Part shown: one piece after another, positions 46,835-47,392 of the stretch | Layout: every line of letters begins with the position of its first letter | Numbering within the stretch: the first letter of the stretch is position 1 | DNA from: a virus | Strand: one strand, 5' to 3' | Length of the DNA: 47,392 bases | IMG/VR virus record: IMGVR_UViG_3300037042_003620 | Coordinates: 1 to 47,392 of that record | Notes under the pieces: generated by a model | Seen by the model: the letters and a program-made list of their open reading frames with translations, nothing else | Databases searched by the model: none | Told to the model about the DNA's origin: nothing | Program-made: the position numbers and the translations under genes

Positions 46835-47392
46835 CTAGATTTTCATATCGGGCAGGGCTGACTTTAACGCGATTCGTAAGCCTTCGGGTAGAAATCTTGG
46901 ACCTTTAGATAAAGCATATCCAAAAGCCTCTGCGAAAGCCTCTTCAGGAGAAAATGCTGAATATCCGGTCACAGCATCTTCAAAAAACTTGAAACTCCCC
47001 TTGTTCTCAAGGAAACGCGCATAATCACTTTTAGTCTCTTTTCTCTTTTGCCTATACATAGCACGATTTTCATCTGCATCGTCTTTGCAAATGACATCCC
47101 TGAATTTATAGAACGCCATGTAAAGCGGGTGATTAGGGTTGAGAGACTTTATCTCACTTGAAAAGAAACTAGAACATTTTTCGTCATTCGTTTTTTTGAC
47201 GAATGACTCCCATAAAGCACCGATTTGATTTACAACATCTGATTTCTCGCGTCCCTCAAAATAAGAACGCCAAGTTACGCGGCCCACAGAGCCTAAAAAC
47301 TTGAAATAAACACGATGCCCGATTTCGTGCAGAACAGTATTTATGATTTCGGGCACGTCATGGCTGAAGGCCACTAATAAGGTATCTGTAGC
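46835..47392 (-). CDS. Zinc metallopeptidase domain protein, 5' end beyond window
   Basis: At least 185 residues, open to the right edge; the C-terminus is in the window. INTVLHEIGHRVYF near the visible start is the HExxH zinc-binding and catalytic motif, and SPEEAFAEAFGYALSKG further on supplies the usual Glu third ligand. The middle is charged and helical. The gene is AT-rich, like the ADP-ribosyltransferase-like gene at the other end of the window, and unlike its neighbours. HEIGH-type domains are common in multi-domain phage virion proteins; a separate transferred peptidase is the alternative. Confidence 0.7.
   Translation of the reverse strand, partial: ATDTLLVAFSHDVPEIINTVLHEIGHRVYFKFLGSVGRVTWRSYFEGREKSDVVNQIGALWESFVKKTNDEKCSSFFSSEIKSLNPNHPLYMAFYKFRDVICKDDADENRAMYRQKRKETKSDYARFLENKGSFKFFEDAVTGYSAFSPEEAFAEAFGYALSKGPRFLPEGLRIALKSALPDMKI

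Noticed and set aside
1-47392. tRNA genes, rRNA, insertion sequences, integrase, origin of replication
   Set aside because: No cloverleaf with a GTTCGANTC-type T-arm, transposase, integrase or iteron array was recognised by eye; tRNAscan and profile searches would be needed to exclude them firmly.

Overview
The window is a piece of a large, GC-rich double-stranded DNA tailed-phage genome, or a very phage-like prophage. Genes are tightly packed, mostly with 4-base ATGA or GTGA stop/start overlaps and AAGGAG-type ribosome sites. A long minus-strand block encodes tail tube, two tail-chaperone-like proteins, a 1021-residue tape measure, hub, spike, gp25-like wedge and a J-like baseplate protein, which points to a contractile-tailed (myovirus-type) phage. 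No terminase, portal, major capsid or sheath gene is recognisable here, no tRNA or CRISPR array was found, and the host cannot be named. No stretch longer than about 170 bases lacks a gene.

Layout. (1) 1-9089 is an accessory or early region. An AT-rich ADP-ribosyltransferase-like gene sits between two copies of a 40-bp direct repeat. It is followed by a minus-strand run of small genes (MT-A70 adenine methyltransferase, HTH protein, coiled-coil proteins, lipoprotein) and a plus-strand run ending in an HAD/FCP1-like phosphatase. The two runs diverge from a shared promoter region at 6447-6545. (2) 9086-30374 is the minus-strand tail and baseplate operon; it also carries a sigma-70-region-2-like protein and a DUF2325-like coiled-coil protein. 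(3) 30432-35513 holds a reversed staphylococcal-type nuclease, a histone-H1-like protein, thymidine kinase, a SWIM zinc-finger protein and several unknowns. (4) 35538-41780 is the most remarkable part, a split and multiplied DNA methyltransferase. It has two near-identical copies of the catalytic DPPY half, one SAM-binding half interrupted by an intein, and seven versions of the intervening target-recognition-like segment, each its own small gene. (5) 41782-44653 holds small late-type genes (tandem cold-shock domains, two proteins with HeH/Rho-N-like tails) and one clear intrinsic terminator. (6) 44706-47392 is a second small-gene region with its own divergent promoter pair, ending in a truncated AT-rich zinc metallopeptidase.

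How it fits together. Six copies of one bipartite promoter element (TTTTCGGTTTT, exactly 15 bases, CCGTTTGGATGGTGTAA) drive the small-gene regions at both ends and are absent from the structural block, so early and late transcription are probably separated. The sigma-like protein in the late operon is a candidate transcription factor. The methyltransferase array looks like a combinatorial specificity system: one cassette is a clear mosaic of two others, as in the specificity subunits of type I restriction systems, but here on a stand-alone beta-class methyltransferase carried by a phage.
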